A stretch of 64,000 nt of DNA from contig NZ_CP042464.1 in assembly GCF_015074785.1 (NCBI RefSeq), positions 2,846,001-2,910,000 of the forward strand, given 5' to 3'. Below are positions 1-9,038 of the stretch, piece after piece. The stretch's first letter is position 1; each line of letters starts with the position of its first letter. Below the pieces are notes generated by a model. That model searched no databases. It saw nothing but the letters and a program-made list of their open reading frames with translations, and was not told where the DNA came from. Position numbers and translations under genes: made by a program. This stretch comes from Segatella copri. Its GTDB lineage: Bacteria; Bacteroidota; Bacteroidia; Bacteroidales; Bacteroidaceae.

Positions 1-1
1 T

Positions 2-1159
2 GGCATTGCCGATGAAATCATCATCGAGGAATACGAGGGACAGAAGATTGACGACATCAAGCGACTGGACGTAGATATCTTTACCGTAGGTTCTGACTGG
101 AGAGGCAAGTTTGACTATCTCAACGCCTATTGCAAGGTGGTTTATCTAGACCGCACTCAGGGCGTATCGAGCACGGAGATCAGAAGCGAGCAGCAGGTGG
201 TTCGCCTCGGACTGGTTGGCGAATCGCCTATCCTCAACAAGATAGAGCGGGAAAGCCAATATGTCAATGGGCTAGAGGCAGGAAAGGTTTTCTCCCTCAA
301 CCACCAATATCTCTCAGAGAATCTGCAGGCAGCGGAAAAGCAGGCAGCCAGTTTTCAGGAACTCCTGGATGAAAGCGATGCGCTCTATGTCATCTCTGCC
401 CCAAGCAAGCACTATGCTCAAATAAAGGAGGCATTAGAAGCTGGCAAACACGTATTGTGCGAATCGCCTATCACTCTTCAGCCTCAGCAATGGAAAGAAC
501 TCAAGGAAATAGCAAAAAATAAGAAGGTAGTCTTGATGGATTCTATCAAGACCGCCTATTCCGTAGCCTATTACCGACTCTTACTCTTGGCTAAGGGCGG
601 TATCATCGGTGATATCATGTCGGTGGATGCAACCTGCACCAGTCTCGTAGACTTTGACCCGACCCAGGATTCACAGAAGAGTCTTTACGAATGGAACAGT
701 ATCTGCGCCTGGGGACCGACGGCACTCCTGCCTATCTTCCAGCTTCTAGGCACAGAATACAGCAACAAACAGATAGCCACTCACTTCTTGGACGAAGCAA
801 AGCGCTATGATGCCTTTACCAAGATATCCTTCCTCTATCCTCATGCCGTAGCTTCGCTGAAGGTTGGTCAAGGCGTGAAGTCGGAAGGCGAATTGATTAT
901 CTCGGGCACCAAGGGATACATCTACGTACCAGCCCCATGGTGGAAGACCGATTACTTCGAGGTGAGATACGAGAATCCGCAGAACAACAAGCGCTACTTC
1001 TACCAGCTGGATGGAGAAGGGTTGCGCTATATGCTCCTCTCCTTCCTCAAAGCCATCCGCACCGGCAAGGACTTCTCGTATGTATCCGATGACATATCAG
1101 AAGAAATCGTCAAGACTATCGCCAATTTCGAGGCAAGAAAAGACATGGTCATCATATAG
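2..1159 (+). CDS. Cytidylyltransferase-like / Gfo-Idh-MocA oxidoreductase fusion, 5' end cut by the window
   Basis: The reading frame is open from base 2 with no start, so the gene begins upstream; 385 residues are visible. Residues 1 to about 62 look like the end of a glycerol-3-phosphate cytidylyltransferase (TagD-type) domain, with VGSDW near residue 31 and the family signature SSTEIR near residue 57. From about residue 70 a Gfo/Idh/MocA-type oxidoreductase follows: a Rossmann-like strand LGLVGE, then GKHVLCESPI near residue 150, where the family normally has EKP. The lysine of that motif is serine here, so dehydrogenase activity is doubtful. Such a fusion could make a CDP-activated polyol or sugar for surface glycan; that role is inferred from the glycosyltransferases that follow. 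The fold assignment is fairly sure, the substrate unknown. Confidence 0.75.
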   Translation, partial: GIADEIIIEEYEGQKIDDIKRLDVDIFTVGSDWRGKFDYLNAYCKVVYLDRTQGVSSTEIRSEQQVVRLGLVGESPILNKIERESQYVNGLEAGKVFSLNHQYLSENLQAAEKQAASFQELLDESDALYVISAPSKHYAQIKEALEAGKHVLCESPITLQPQQWKELKEIAKNKKVVLMDSIKTAYSVAYYRLLLLAKGGIIGDIMSVDATCTSLVDFDPTQDSQKSLYEWNSICAWGPTALLPIFQLLGTEYSNKQIATHFLDEAKRYDAFTKISFLYPHAVASLKVGQGVKSEGELIISGTKGYIYVPAPWWKTDYFEVRYENPQNNKRYFYQLDGEGLRYMLLSFLKAIRTGKDFSYVSDDISEEIVKTIANFEARKDMVII

Positions 1160-1306
1160 GTTCGTCTACATGATGTCCATTTCCTTTCTTGAAAGCTTTT
1201 TCCTTTTAGTCTTAACGGCATTTATATAATTTAACAACTATTAGTGCAAGAAAGCACAAGTTTCTCTGTTATTATACATATAAAAATAAGCAAAAACAAT
1301 AATACG

Positions 1307-2872
1307 ATGAATCAGAAATTGTTAAAAAGCCATACGATATTGGCGATTTGTATTCTAATCTTATCCGTCATCCCTGTTGTGGCAATAGGTCCCTATCTCC
1401 ATCAGTTTGCAGATGACTATGTATTCGGAGCTCCTGTCTACAAGGCTTGGACTGCCACCCATTCATTTGGGGCATGTATTCAGGCGGCCTGGGCTGAATC
1501 CATGCATATCTACCAGACATGGCAGGGTACCTATTCGGCATGTTTCCTGATGGCATTACAACCTGGAATTTTTGGCAAATACTGGCTTGTACCGATTATT
1601 CTATTGGGAAGTCTAATTCTTTCCACCTATACACTGGGATACACAATATTACGCAGATTGCTACATATCAGCAAATTGGAATACACTTTCATTTCTACTC
1701 TATTTGTATTAATGACCGTACAGTTCGTATGGTCGTTCTACGATGCATTCTGCTGGTATAACGGAGCGATGTACTATACCTTATATTATAGTATTTCTTT
1801 GTTTCTTGCCTCCCTACTCATCGAATTCCATCTTACAAAATCTATCATAGCGAAAATCATCATCACGCTGGTTTCCGCAGCACTCGCCATATTCATTGCC
1901 GGCGGCAACTTTGTTACCGGTCTGGGTATGCCAGCCATTCTCTTTATGGCAATCGTATGGATGTGGGTGGAGAGGAAGAAGACTCCTTTCTTCTTGCTTT
2001 CTATCCTTATCATTTATGCCTGCGCTTTTGCTTTCAGTGTATTTGCACCAGGCAATACTGTCCGCCAATCCACAGTCACCAGTCAACCGAATGTGGTTTC
2101 AGCCTTCTTTATTGCGATAGCAAAGGGCATAGAATTTCTCGCTGATGCCATTAAAATCACAGAAATACTCATGTTTACCATTCTCATACCTTTCCTTGCA
2201 AGATTAGCCAAGGCATCCCACTTTAGGTTTTCTCATCCATGGCTTTATCTGCTCATCTCTTTCCTACTTTATTGCGCCTTCTTTTTTCCAAACAGCTATG
2301 CCATGGGAACCAAAGGAGCAGACAGAACACAGAATGTATACTTCTATGTGCATCTGTGGATGATTTGCTTCAATATCTACTATCTTTCTGGTGCTCTTCA
2401 GCGCAGAGCGGCTAATCTGGAACCAATAAGCGTTGCTATTGTAAACTTGACAGAGGCAATCAGACTGAAATATAATAAATACTTCAGATGGCTACCGGTA
2501 TATTACTGGCTTGTGTTGGTACTTTCTATCACAGCAAAGCCAACTACTACCAACAGAACACTCTCCTTGCTGCGTAGAGGAACAGCACAGAAGTTTGACC
2601 TAGAAATGCAGCAGCGCGAAATTGCCGTAAAGCAAAGCAAGGCAGATCATCTGGTATTAAATCCGCTTACCGTAAAGATGCCATCCGATGCCTTCCATGA
2701 TATCACTATTTATCCAGGTTATTGGATTAACCGAGGTATGGCAAACTATTATGGCAAGAAAACGGTAGTAGCATTACCTTTCGATGATGGCGAAGAAACG
2801 CCAGCCAAATTGTTAAAACGCTGCCGTGATGAAGTAGGTCCAGGCGGAATGACCTTTATCGAAGGAAAATAA
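1307..2872 (+). CDS. Polytopic membrane protein, DUF6056-like
   Basis: Multi-spanning inner-membrane protein of about 521 residues with roughly ten hydrophobic segments. The early motif FADDYVFG after the first membrane segment, a W-rich loop, and FAPGNTVRQST in the middle fit the DUF6056 family, whose members resemble GT-C-type membrane glycosyltransferases and occur in surface-polysaccharide loci. An upstream GTG in frame (1244) would add 21 polar residues; I prefer the ATG at 1307 because it puts the first membrane helix directly after a short basic N-terminus. It follows the oxidoreductase on the same strand. No catalytic role is established. Confidence 0.7.
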   Translation: MNQKLLKSHTILAICILILSVIPVVAIGPYLHQFADDYVFGAPVYKAWTATHSFGACIQAAWAESMHIYQTWQGTYSACFLMALQPGIFGKYWLVPIILLGSLILSTYTLGYTILRRLLHISKLEYTFISTLFVLMTVQFVWSFYDAFCWYNGAMYYTLYYSISLFLASLLIEFHLTKSIIAKIIITLVSAALAIFIAGGNFVTGLGMPAILFMAIVWMWVERKKTPFFLLSILIIYACAFAFSVFAPGNTVRQSTVTSQPNVVSAFFIAIAKGIEFLADAIKITEILMFTILIPFLARLAKASHFRFSHPWLYLLISFLLYCAFFFPNSYAMGTKGADRTQNVYFYVHLWMICFNIYYLSGALQRRAANLEPISVAIVNLTEAIRLKYNKYFRWLPVYYWLVLVLSITAKPTTTNRTLSLLRRGTAQKFDLEMQQREIAVKQSKADHLVLNPLTVKMPSDAFHDITIYPGYWINRGMANYYGKKTVVALPFDDGEETPAKLLKRCRDEVGPGGMTFIEGK

Positions 2873-2901
2873 ATCAGAAATAACAATACCATTCATTAAA
2901 C

Positions 2902-2940
2902 AAAAAAGGTAAGTAGCCCAAACTACTACTTACCTTTTTT
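2902..2940. terminator. Bidirectional terminator between convergent genes
   Basis: Perfect 15-bp inverted repeat (2902-2916 and 2926-2940) with A and T runs on the outer edges, so it can stop transcription from both sides. The stop codon of the minus-strand glycosyltransferase lies inside the stem. Confidence 0.85.
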
Positions 2941-3726
2941 ATGTTTCAAGCGATCTTCTATAATCTTGCTGACAGCAACAAACTGATAGATGCCTTCATA
3001 GCAGGCACATACAAATCCTTCCTTACCATCACGGAAGCCACCCTTCTGAATATAAGCACGGAAGAAACGCACCAACGGACGATAGAACAAAGCTGCCATT
3101 CCATAATTGCGATCTTTCTTCTTTTCTATCTCGTTAGCTGTATACTGGTTGATCTTTCCCATCCTGCTGGCAATACTGTCATCTGCCAGATGAACAAGTG
3201 CCATATCAGCATGAGCCGCCGGTATCTTTTCTATTCTGCCCTTGATAACAGGATCGGCATGAATGATGGCTGGCCATACGGTATCCTTCCTGATAAAGAA
3301 ACGCAACTGGTAGTCGGGATAGAAACAGTGCATGAATCGTCCCATAAAGCGACTCTTGCGTGGAACATACAAACCCTGTGGAGCATTCTCCTTCTCTATC
3401 AGGGAATAAAGATATTCCTTCAGTTCTGGAGTTACCAGTTCATCAGCATCAACCACCAATACCCACTTGCAGGAAGCAGCATCTATGGCAGTCTGACGTG
3501 CCGGTTCACAAATCTGATAGTTTCCTCTAGGAAAGACAACTATCTTGCAACCATTACGCTTTGCTATATCCAAGGTGTCGTCAGTACTTTCCATGTCGCA
3601 GACAACCACCTCGTCAAAGCCCTTCACTGTATCCAGCACCTGCTGAAGATGGCAGGAGGCATTATAGGTATTAATAACCACCGAGATGCCATTTCCCTGC
3701 TCTTGTTCTACACTTGTCTTATCCAT
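2926..3726 (-). CDS. Family 2 glycosyltransferase, WaaE/LOS-core type
   Basis: GT-A glycosyltransferase of about 266 residues. It opens with ISVVINTYN, has the acidic CDMES loop and a DAD metal-binding motif in LVVDADELVTPE. This pattern is typical of the beta-glucosyltransferases that extend lipooligosaccharide core (WaaE/KdtX type). The longest frame would start at 3768 inside the upstream gene; the ATG at 3726 is preferred because it lies 11 bp after that gene's stop and directly precedes the conserved first strand. It is the last gene of a four-gene minus-strand operon with an LPS-kinase-like protein, so lipid A-core assembly at the inner membrane is the likely job. Confidence 0.82.
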   Translation of the reverse strand: MDKTSVEQEQGNGISVVINTYNASCHLQQVLDTVKGFDEVVVCDMESTDDTLDIAKRNGCKIVVFPRGNYQICEPARQTAIDAASCKWVLVVDADELVTPELKEYLYSLIEKENAPQGLYVPRKSRFMGRFMHCFYPDYQLRFFIRKDTVWPAIIHADPVIKGRIEKIPAAHADMALVHLADDSIASRMGKINQYTANEIEKKKDRNYGMAALFYRPLVRFFRAYIQKGGFRDGKEGFVCACYEGIYQFVAVSKIIEDRLKHKKGK

Positions 3727-3737
3727 ATATCTATGCT

Positions 3738-4526
3738 CTATAAATATTGATCGATACCATTTGTGCAACGAACCAAACGCTCCTTCTTCACCTGGTTCAA
3801 AACATCTTTATGCATGTTCTCTTGGGCTTTAGACGCCTCCTTGTGATAAAGATGGTACATGATTCCTCCCATCTTCAGCGCCTTCTTCCGAACGCCAGCA
3901 AAATGCAGGCGATAGGCAAACTCGGCATCCTCATGTCCCCATTCCAACAGATCCTCATTGTAACCATTTACCTTGATGGCATCCTCTTTCCAATAAGCCA
4001 TGTTGCAACCTCTGAGATGGTCGATTCTACGGGCATAGCGAAAAGCCAGCAATCTGCGGAACACATGAGAACGGAAGCTGTTGCTTACATAACTGAAAGG
4101 CATGTTCCAAAGATTCACATTGACTACCTTTGTATCCAAAATTTTTTTGGAAATCTGGGCAGACAGCAGCACTCTACTTCCACAGACGAAACATCCTTTC
4201 TGAGCCATTTCTATATGGTCTTCTACAAAATGAGAACTCAAAACAACATCTCCATCAACTTGGATGATATAATCACCCATAGCCTTTGCTATTGCCTTAT
4301 TCAAAATGGAAGTTCTTCTGAATCCCTTATCTTCCTGCCAAACCCAAATTACCGGTACTGGCATTTTATCAGCATAACGGTCTATCAGTTTTTTAGTCTC
4401 TTCGGTAGAACCATCGTCAGCAATAACAACTTCATCAGGCATAACATGCTGATGCAACACGCTATACAACACGAGTTCTAAGGCTTTAGGCCAATTGTAA
4501 GTCGTAATCAATAATGTTGTTTTCAT
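3738..4526 (-). CDS. Family 2 glycosyltransferase (galactosyltransferase-like)
   Basis: GT2 protein of 262 residues. N-terminal TTLLITTYNWPKALEL, the nucleotide-binding VIADDGS strand and the VDGD metal-binding motif are clear. The C-terminal GWGHEDAEF-like segment (here LEWGHEDAEF) matches the galactosyltransferase-type C-terminal region found in chondroitin-synthase-like GT2 enzymes and supplies the probable base. Its start codon overlaps the stop of the kinase-like gene upstream by 4 bp, so the two are likely translationally coupled. Expected role: adding a sugar to LOS core or a related surface glycan; donor and acceptor cannot be read from sequence. Confidence 0.85.
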   Translation of the reverse strand: MKTTLLITTYNWPKALELVLYSVLHQHVMPDEVVIADDGSTEETKKLIDRYADKMPVPVIWVWQEDKGFRRTSILNKAIAKAMGDYIIQVDGDVVLSSHFVEDHIEMAQKGCFVCGSRVLLSAQISKKILDTKVVNVNLWNMPFSYVSNSFRSHVFRRLLAFRYARRIDHLRGCNMAYWKEDAIKVNGYNEDLLEWGHEDAEFAYRLHFAGVRKKALKMGGIMYHLYHKEASKAQENMHKDVLNQVKKERLVRCTNGIDQYL

Positions 4527-5296
4527 AAACCTAACTTTTTACGTTTAAAATAATGCAAGATACTTTTGCGATGTACCCATCGCCAATCGTGTATCTTCTT
4601 TGCTCCTATTATTTTTTGTAATATTTTCTCATCCATTCCCCGCAGTTTCACATACTCTCGTGCCACACACTCGAAGACATCCATTCTTCCGGTAAACCTC
4701 GTCAGGTTTTCCACACATTCCTTCATCGGCGGATAGCCTGAGTAAAACCTCATACGATTGATATCGATAAGCGAGAACGTATAATGACCATCAGCCTGAA
4801 GCTGATACAGCACATTGCCGGCATTCAAGTCAATATCGATGATGCCTTTCTGGTGCAATCGATTCACAAAGTGCGCATAATCTGCCGCCATCACCCTGTT
4901 GAATTCCTCTGGGGAGTTCAACTGATCGTTGATAGGCATACTGTTATCAATATCAGAGATAAAGTAGCAATAGTCAATAAGTCCCTTTACCCTCGTTTCA
5001 ATATATCCAAAGCCTTCGGGAGTGGCAAAGCCATCTGCCATCAGCCTAAGGGCATTCTCATAGGCACGGAAAGCCTTGGTAGAGCGGAAGAAGCTATATC
5101 CTATCTTCTGAATGAAATTAGGCTGCTTGTATCTCTTCACCACAACTTCTTTCTCTTTTCCATCAAACTTTACATGAAAAGCCTTGATAACATTTCGTCC
5201 TTCAAAGATACAACGTCCCTCCTGCTCGAACACATCCGGGATGCGTTCGATGAAACTTCTCATCTCTTCGTATTTTGGGTTTATCTTTATCTTCAT
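4523..5296 (-). CDS. Lipopolysaccharide core kinase-like protein (Kdo/WaaP family)
   Basis: 257-residue kinase-fold protein. The N-lobe has VVVKRYKQP with the expected lysine. The C-lobe has DIDLNAGNVL in the catalytic-loop position and LIDINRMRF in the metal-binding position, in keeping with the LPS kinase family that phosphorylates heptose or Kdo in LPS core. It sits between an AlbA_2-type ATPase gene (ATGA overlap, 4 bp) and a GT2 gene (4-bp overlap), so all are co-translated. Acting on LOS core in the cytoplasm is inference from family and neighbours. Confidence 0.8.
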   Translation of the reverse strand: MKIKINPKYEEMRSFIERIPDVFEQEGRCIFEGRNVIKAFHVKFDGKEKEVVVKRYKQPNFIQKIGYSFFRSTKAFRAYENALRLMADGFATPEGFGYIETRVKGLIDYCYFISDIDNSMPINDQLNSPEEFNRVMAADYAHFVNRLHQKGIIDIDLNAGNVLYQLQADGHYTFSLIDINRMRFYSGYPPMKECVENLTRFTGRMDVFECVAREYVKLRGMDEKILQKIIGAKKIHDWRWVHRKSILHYFKRKKLGL

Positions 5297-7197
5297 TTGT
5301 TTACAGTACTTTTATATTTTTGCCTAGGATGGTTAGGAACGCCAGGGAATAGCATTTCCAGACTATTATCTTCTAACATCTTAGGAATTATAAAATTTCT
5401 CAAATAAATTTTGTCTCGCCTTACAATTGCCGATAATTCATCTAAAGATATCCACTCAGAACAAACAGTACAAATCATAGCCTTTAAGCTTTGATAAGGC
5501 ATTCTTTGTTTTACACGAGTACTTGCAATATTAGGCTCGGAACTTGCAATATTAGCCCCAGGACTTGCAATATTAGGCTCGGAACTTGCAATATTAGCCC
5601 CAGGACTTGCAATATTAGGCTCGGAACTTGCAATGTTAGGCTCGGAACTTGCAATATTAGGTTCGGAGCTTGCAATATTACCAGTCATAGGCAACCGATA
5701 CTTGGTTCCTCTACCATATCCCTCTTGAACCAGCAATTTATGCTTACACATATCTTTCAACAAATCGGCAACTTCTGCCTTATGCTGGTTAAGGACAACC
5801 CTTAAGCTCTCATTTGTAATATATCCATCTGTACAAGTTGCATTAAGAGTCAACAGGCGTTCATGTCCCAAAGAAAAAACTTCTGTTCCAAATATCAGAA
5901 CCAATCTTTCCTTTGTTCCTTCATCTATCATCGACTCCATCATCATTGTGAGTTCCACTAAGTCAGGCTGACTTAATGTTCTCAACATAGGTGCTCTCCA
6001 ATTTGCAAATCGCCAACCAGCCAATATCTTATCAACTCCACTTCCCGCTTTTTCAGCAGAGCCAATCAACATAAACATCTTTTGAAGAGTCTTGTTACGA
6101 CATACGCTAGCACTTTCTCCATAATATTGCATTTTAGAAACCAACAGTGTTCCTGGGTTAGTAAAAACAATTTTATTGCTATACAATCGCACTACCATTG
6201 TTGCATTTTCCGAATAATCGGTATGAATACAAAAATTCACCAGAGCTTCGCGAACAGCCACATGCGCAGGAGTTTCATCACGACGAATATTGCCCTCCAA
6301 GATGAAAGGTTTTGGCAAGACCGCTGATAATCTTGGAAGAACACGAAGATAGAATTGGAATAAATTTGCCTCCCAAGTTCCATCAGGACAAATACGATTG
6401 GTCCATCGTATCTCAGGATTATCTGACAGCTTTTCTTGGTAATCAGGAAAGAAGTCGGGGCAACATTCATTATCAGTAATGGCATCTTCTTTACCAAACA
6501 TCAAAACACCTGCCACAGTAAAACCTTCTTCTTTCGTTCCACGATCAGTACGATAAGCACCTATCTTTTTAAGAAATTCAAAATCAGACAAAACAGACCA
6601 AGGATGATCTGGCTTGGCTAACTTAAATAATTGCCGATATTGAGCAACAGACTCCATATCTAAATCATCCAATGAATAATTTCTCAAAATGCGGCTATCA
6701 GCGGGATTAGAAACATTCGCATCTGAAAACATACGCTGCACTTCTCGCTCCGTACATTTATAATCACCTTCATGATTGCGCTTAAAAGTACCATTATAGG
6801 GCTGGGATGTTCTATAAACAGGACGCTGTTCTCTGGATGCACGAGGAATAAAGAATAACATAAGTTTGTGACCATTGTAATCTTCTACCACGACATCTTC
6901 TGTTTTTAACAGGTTGCAACTAACCGTAGCTCGATTATTCACATTATTCCAAAAGTCCTTGGTATATTTCTCTATCTGTTCATCAGATAGATTATCTATA
7001 TAGAACTTACCTTTTCTTTCTATAACTCCAAGCACGATAACTCCTCCTTCGCTATTGGCGAAAGCTGAATAGGTATCCCAAAAGCTACCAGGAAATCCAC
7101 CGGCAGCACTTTTAAACTCCAAGTCATCACTCTCTACGCTATTCAAGAGTGAATCCAGATAATCCTCGAAGTTTAATCTATCACGTACTTCTAACAT
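5293..7197 (-). CDS. AlbA_2/Schlafen-type DNA-binding ATPase with heptapeptide repeats
   Basis: 634-residue protein. Residues about 20-150 form an AlbA_2 domain (LEFKSAAGG, then AFANSEGGVIVLGV). Residues about 300-390 carry a GHKL-type ATPase segment like that of RecG-related helper proteins, with AVREALVNFCIHTDYS and TNPGTL. After a winged-helix-like stretch, residues about 507-560 hold seven tandem copies of a 7-residue unit, NIASSEP or NIASPGA, encoded by 21-bp repeats, followed by a short C-terminal domain. Proteins of this type are often called transcriptional regulators, but their targets are mostly unknown. The gene heads the operon and overlaps the LPS-kinase-like gene by 4 bp, so it could control core-glycan expression. 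Confidence 0.82.
   Translation of the reverse strand: MLEVRDRLNFEDYLDSLLNSVESDDLEFKSAAGGFPGSFWDTYSAFANSEGGVIVLGVIERKGKFYIDNLSDEQIEKYTKDFWNNVNNRATVSCNLLKTEDVVVEDYNGHKLMLFFIPRASREQRPVYRTSQPYNGTFKRNHEGDYKCTEREVQRMFSDANVSNPADSRILRNYSLDDLDMESVAQYRQLFKLAKPDHPWSVLSDFEFLKKIGAYRTDRGTKEEGFTVAGVLMFGKEDAITDNECCPDFFPDYQEKLSDNPEIRWTNRICPDGTWEANLFQFYLRVLPRLSAVLPKPFILEGNIRRDETPAHVAVREALVNFCIHTDYSENATMVVRLYSNKIVFTNPGTLLVSKMQYYGESASVCRNKTLQKMFMLIGSAEKAGSGVDKILAGWRFANWRAPMLRTLSQPDLVELTMMMESMIDEGTKERLVLIFGTEVFSLGHERLLTLNATCTDGYITNESLRVVLNQHKAEVADLLKDMCKHKLLVQEGYGRGTKYRLPMTGNIASSEPNIASSEPNIASSEPNIASPGANIASSEPNIASPGANIASSEPNIASTRVKQRMPYQSLKAMICTVCSEWISLDELSAIVRRDKIYLRNFIIPKMLEDNSLEMLFPGVPNHPRQKYKSTVNK
5521..5680 (-). 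repeat. In-frame 21-bp tandem repeat in the AlbA_2 ATPase gene
   Basis: Seven full units of 21 bp plus a partial one, alternating between two versions (SEP-type and PGA-type). Because 21 is a multiple of 3, copy-number change lengthens or shortens a linker without a frameshift. The near identity of units suggests recent slippage. Confidence 0.9.
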
Positions 7198-7249
7198 ACA
7201 ATTCTTTTATATTCTTTAACAAGATACCTTCCTAGTATCTCATAGGTTG

Positions 7250-7257
7250 CAAAGATA
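7250..7257 (-). promoter_or_regulatory. -7 box of the LOS-core operon
   Basis: TATCTTTG on the minus strand, about 53 bp before the AlbA_2 ATPase start; matches the Bacteroidota TAnnTTTG consensus. No other strong promoter is seen within the four-gene operon. Confidence 0.6.
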
Positions 7258-7360
7258 CGAAAAACTATCAGAAACGCCAAATTTTAGGAAGATTATCTTT
7301 CTTCCTTCATTGATACTTGCTTTTTTTATCCATTTTCTTGCAAGATTAAAGTATATTTCG

Positions 7361-7368
7361 TATTTTTG
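7361..7368 (+). promoter_or_regulatory. -7 box of the GT90-like gene
   Basis: TATTTTTG, 46 bp before the start codon; matches TAnnTTTG. It is divergent from the operon to the left. Confidence 0.55.
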
Positions 7369-7413
7369 TACCCAATAACATCATCATCGTTTTCATAAAC
7401 AAAAAGAAATCCT

Positions 7414-8400
7414 ATGAATATTCAAAAATTGAAATATAAATTCCATAGCGGAAAAAACAGCAAACCCTGGTATTACATCAAGGAATACGCTCGTCTGTAT
7501 ACACCTGCCTGCATCTTGATATGGAGGGGGCAGCATTTACTTGACAAAGCCAAGAAACGCAAAGACTACGATTATATCCTGAACCGGGTAAACTACTACA
7601 ACAAGCTTACAGAAGATAATATCCTTCTCAACAAAGATTTATGGGACAAAGAAGCTGTTAAAGTTGCAGAACAGCCGATGACCCGCCAGAAGGTATATTA
7701 TCTGGATACTTTGGAATATGCCCGCTGTTTTGACGGCAATAACAAATGGAATCTCCTCCCTGGTGACATCACGTATGTGGAAGATATTCCTACCATTGTA
7801 AAAAGCCGCCCAATTCATGGAGAAAACCAGAACTCCGTATTGCTCAAGATGGACAAGGTACGCCATTTCATCTTCGTGAAGGATAAGCTTTCGTTTGCTG
7901 AAAAAAAAGACCAGGCTATCTTCAGAGGAAAAATAGCCTGCAAGGACATCCGTGTGCAATTCGTAGAGAAGTTTTTCGGAAATCCTCGCTTCGATATCGG
8001 AACCATAGATCTGATTAAGCCAGAATGGAAGAGCGACAAGATTTCCATCTACGACCATCTGAAATACAAATACGTGATGGCGCTGGAGGGAAATGACGTG
8101 GCAAGCAATCTGAAATGGATTATGTCTTCCAATTCCATCGCCGTGATGCCTAAGCCATATTATGAAACTTGGTTTATGGAAGGAACTCTGAAGCCAGACT
8201 ATCATTATATAGAAGTAAAGCCTGATTTCTCTGATCTTGAGGAAAAGATGGACTATTATACTGCTCATCCAGATGAAGCGCAAGCTATCATCAACCACGC
8301 TCATGAATATGTAGAGCAATTCAAGGATAAGCAGCGTGAGGATATCATCTCGCTGATGGTTCTGGATAAGTATTTTTCTCTGTTAAAATCTAAGGATTAA
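7414..8400 (+). CDS. GT90/CAP10-like glycosyltransferase (LPS modification)
   Basis: 328-residue protein of the glycosyl transferase 90 / LpsA type. The N-terminal third is basic and Tyr-rich. The core holds QAIFRGKIAC, an IDHLKYKY-like segment (IYDHLKYKYVMALEGND) and the substrate-loop region SSNSIAVMPKPYYETW, as in bacterial CAP10-like xylosyl/glucosyltransferases. These enzymes usually add a sugar to lipopolysaccharide on the cytoplasmic face. It has its own promoter and faces away from the LOS-core operon. The sugar donor is not known. Confidence 0.75.
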   Translation: MNIQKLKYKFHSGKNSKPWYYIKEYARLYTPACILIWRGQHLLDKAKKRKDYDYILNRVNYYNKLTEDNILLNKDLWDKEAVKVAEQPMTRQKVYYLDTLEYARCFDGNNKWNLLPGDITYVEDIPTIVKSRPIHGENQNSVLLKMDKVRHFIFVKDKLSFAEKKDQAIFRGKIACKDIRVQFVEKFFGNPRFDIGTIDLIKPEWKSDKISIYDHLKYKYVMALEGNDVASNLKWIMSSNSIAVMPKPYYETWFMEGTLKPDYHYIEVKPDFSDLEEKMDYYTAHPDEAQAIINHAHEYVEQFKDKQREDIISLMVLDKYFSLLKSKD

Positions 8401-8452
8401 TGTCTAGAAAGGATTCTATCTATTATGAAAGAACAGTCCTGCCGATTATTCG

Positions 8453-8671
8453 ATGGGCAGAATGATGACAGATAAGACGCCTAGACTGTGGCATGTAGTA
8501 GGCAGCAATCTGAACTATGCCTTCATCATCAACAACGACACCATTCTGGAGAAGACTGCCGATGGTGCCCTGGATGTTTATGATGCCCACATGAATCCAG
8601 TGAAGAACTACCACCTGCCAGCCAAGCAGTTCGACCAGGCCATCAAACAGCTTAACAGGTTCTTTAAATAA
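8453..8671 (+). CDS. Small hypothetical protein, possibly remnant of a larger gene
   Basis: 72 codons in an open frame, without signal peptide or membrane segment; I do not recognise the family. A second, overlapping start at 8400 (TAATG with the GT90 stop) gives a 21-codon peptide in another frame ending at 8465. If one base were missing between the frames, the two would read as one protein of about 90 residues. It may therefore be a frameshifted gene. The strong terminator just downstream argues that the stretch was once a real transcription unit end. Confidence 0.45.
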   Translation: MGRMMTDKTPRLWHVVGSNLNYAFIINNDTILEKTADGALDVYDAHMNPVKNYHLPAKQFDQAIKQLNRFFK

Positions 8672-8689
8672 GAAAAGGTAAATCCCCGA

Positions 8690-8743
8690 AAAGCCCCTTC
8701 CGCATTCCAGGTTTTCATATACCCGGAATACAGAAGGGGCTTT
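8690..8743 (+). terminator. Terminator after GT90 gene and small ORF
   Basis: 11-bp inverted repeat AAAGCCCCTTC / GAAGGGGCTTT with an inner ATTCC/GGAAT pairing, flanked by A- and T-rich DNA; can work for both strands. Confidence 0.75.
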
Positions 8744-8749
8744 ATCCTT

Positions 8750-8903
8750 TTATGCTTCCTTCCACACTCTTCTCTTCAACCACAACGCCAAAATGGGGTC
8801 ACTCATTTCCAGATGCTTAGGAGCAGGTATTGTAATCAGATCTTTCACCATCAAGGACTTCTTGAGGCGGGTTACATTGGCTGCAGATACAGAACTTCTG
8901 CAA
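8750..8903 (-). pseudogene. 3' relic of an AAA ATPase gene
   Basis: About 50 codons ending at 8750 encode NVTRLKKSLMVKDLITIP followed by MSDPILALWLKRRVW. This matches in layout the C-terminal winged-helix end of the complete ATPase at 10816-11961 (ITKNKKTLVERDFIEK then MVDPVFELWFKREYC). There is no upstream ATPase core, so it is a decayed remnant. Confidence 0.65.
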
Positions 8904-9038
8904 AGATAGCAAAAAAAAACAAATTAAACAAGGTTGTTTTAAACAAAGTTGTTTAAAATCGTCATTTTTATTACGAATTAACTAATAGTCAATGGATTAC
9001 GGGTAAGACACCAAAGAATTTAACGGGAATATTTTTAA

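Noticed and set aside
5521..5680. Possible CRISPR array from regular repeats
   Set aside because: Units are contiguous 21-mers without spacers and lie inside a coding frame.
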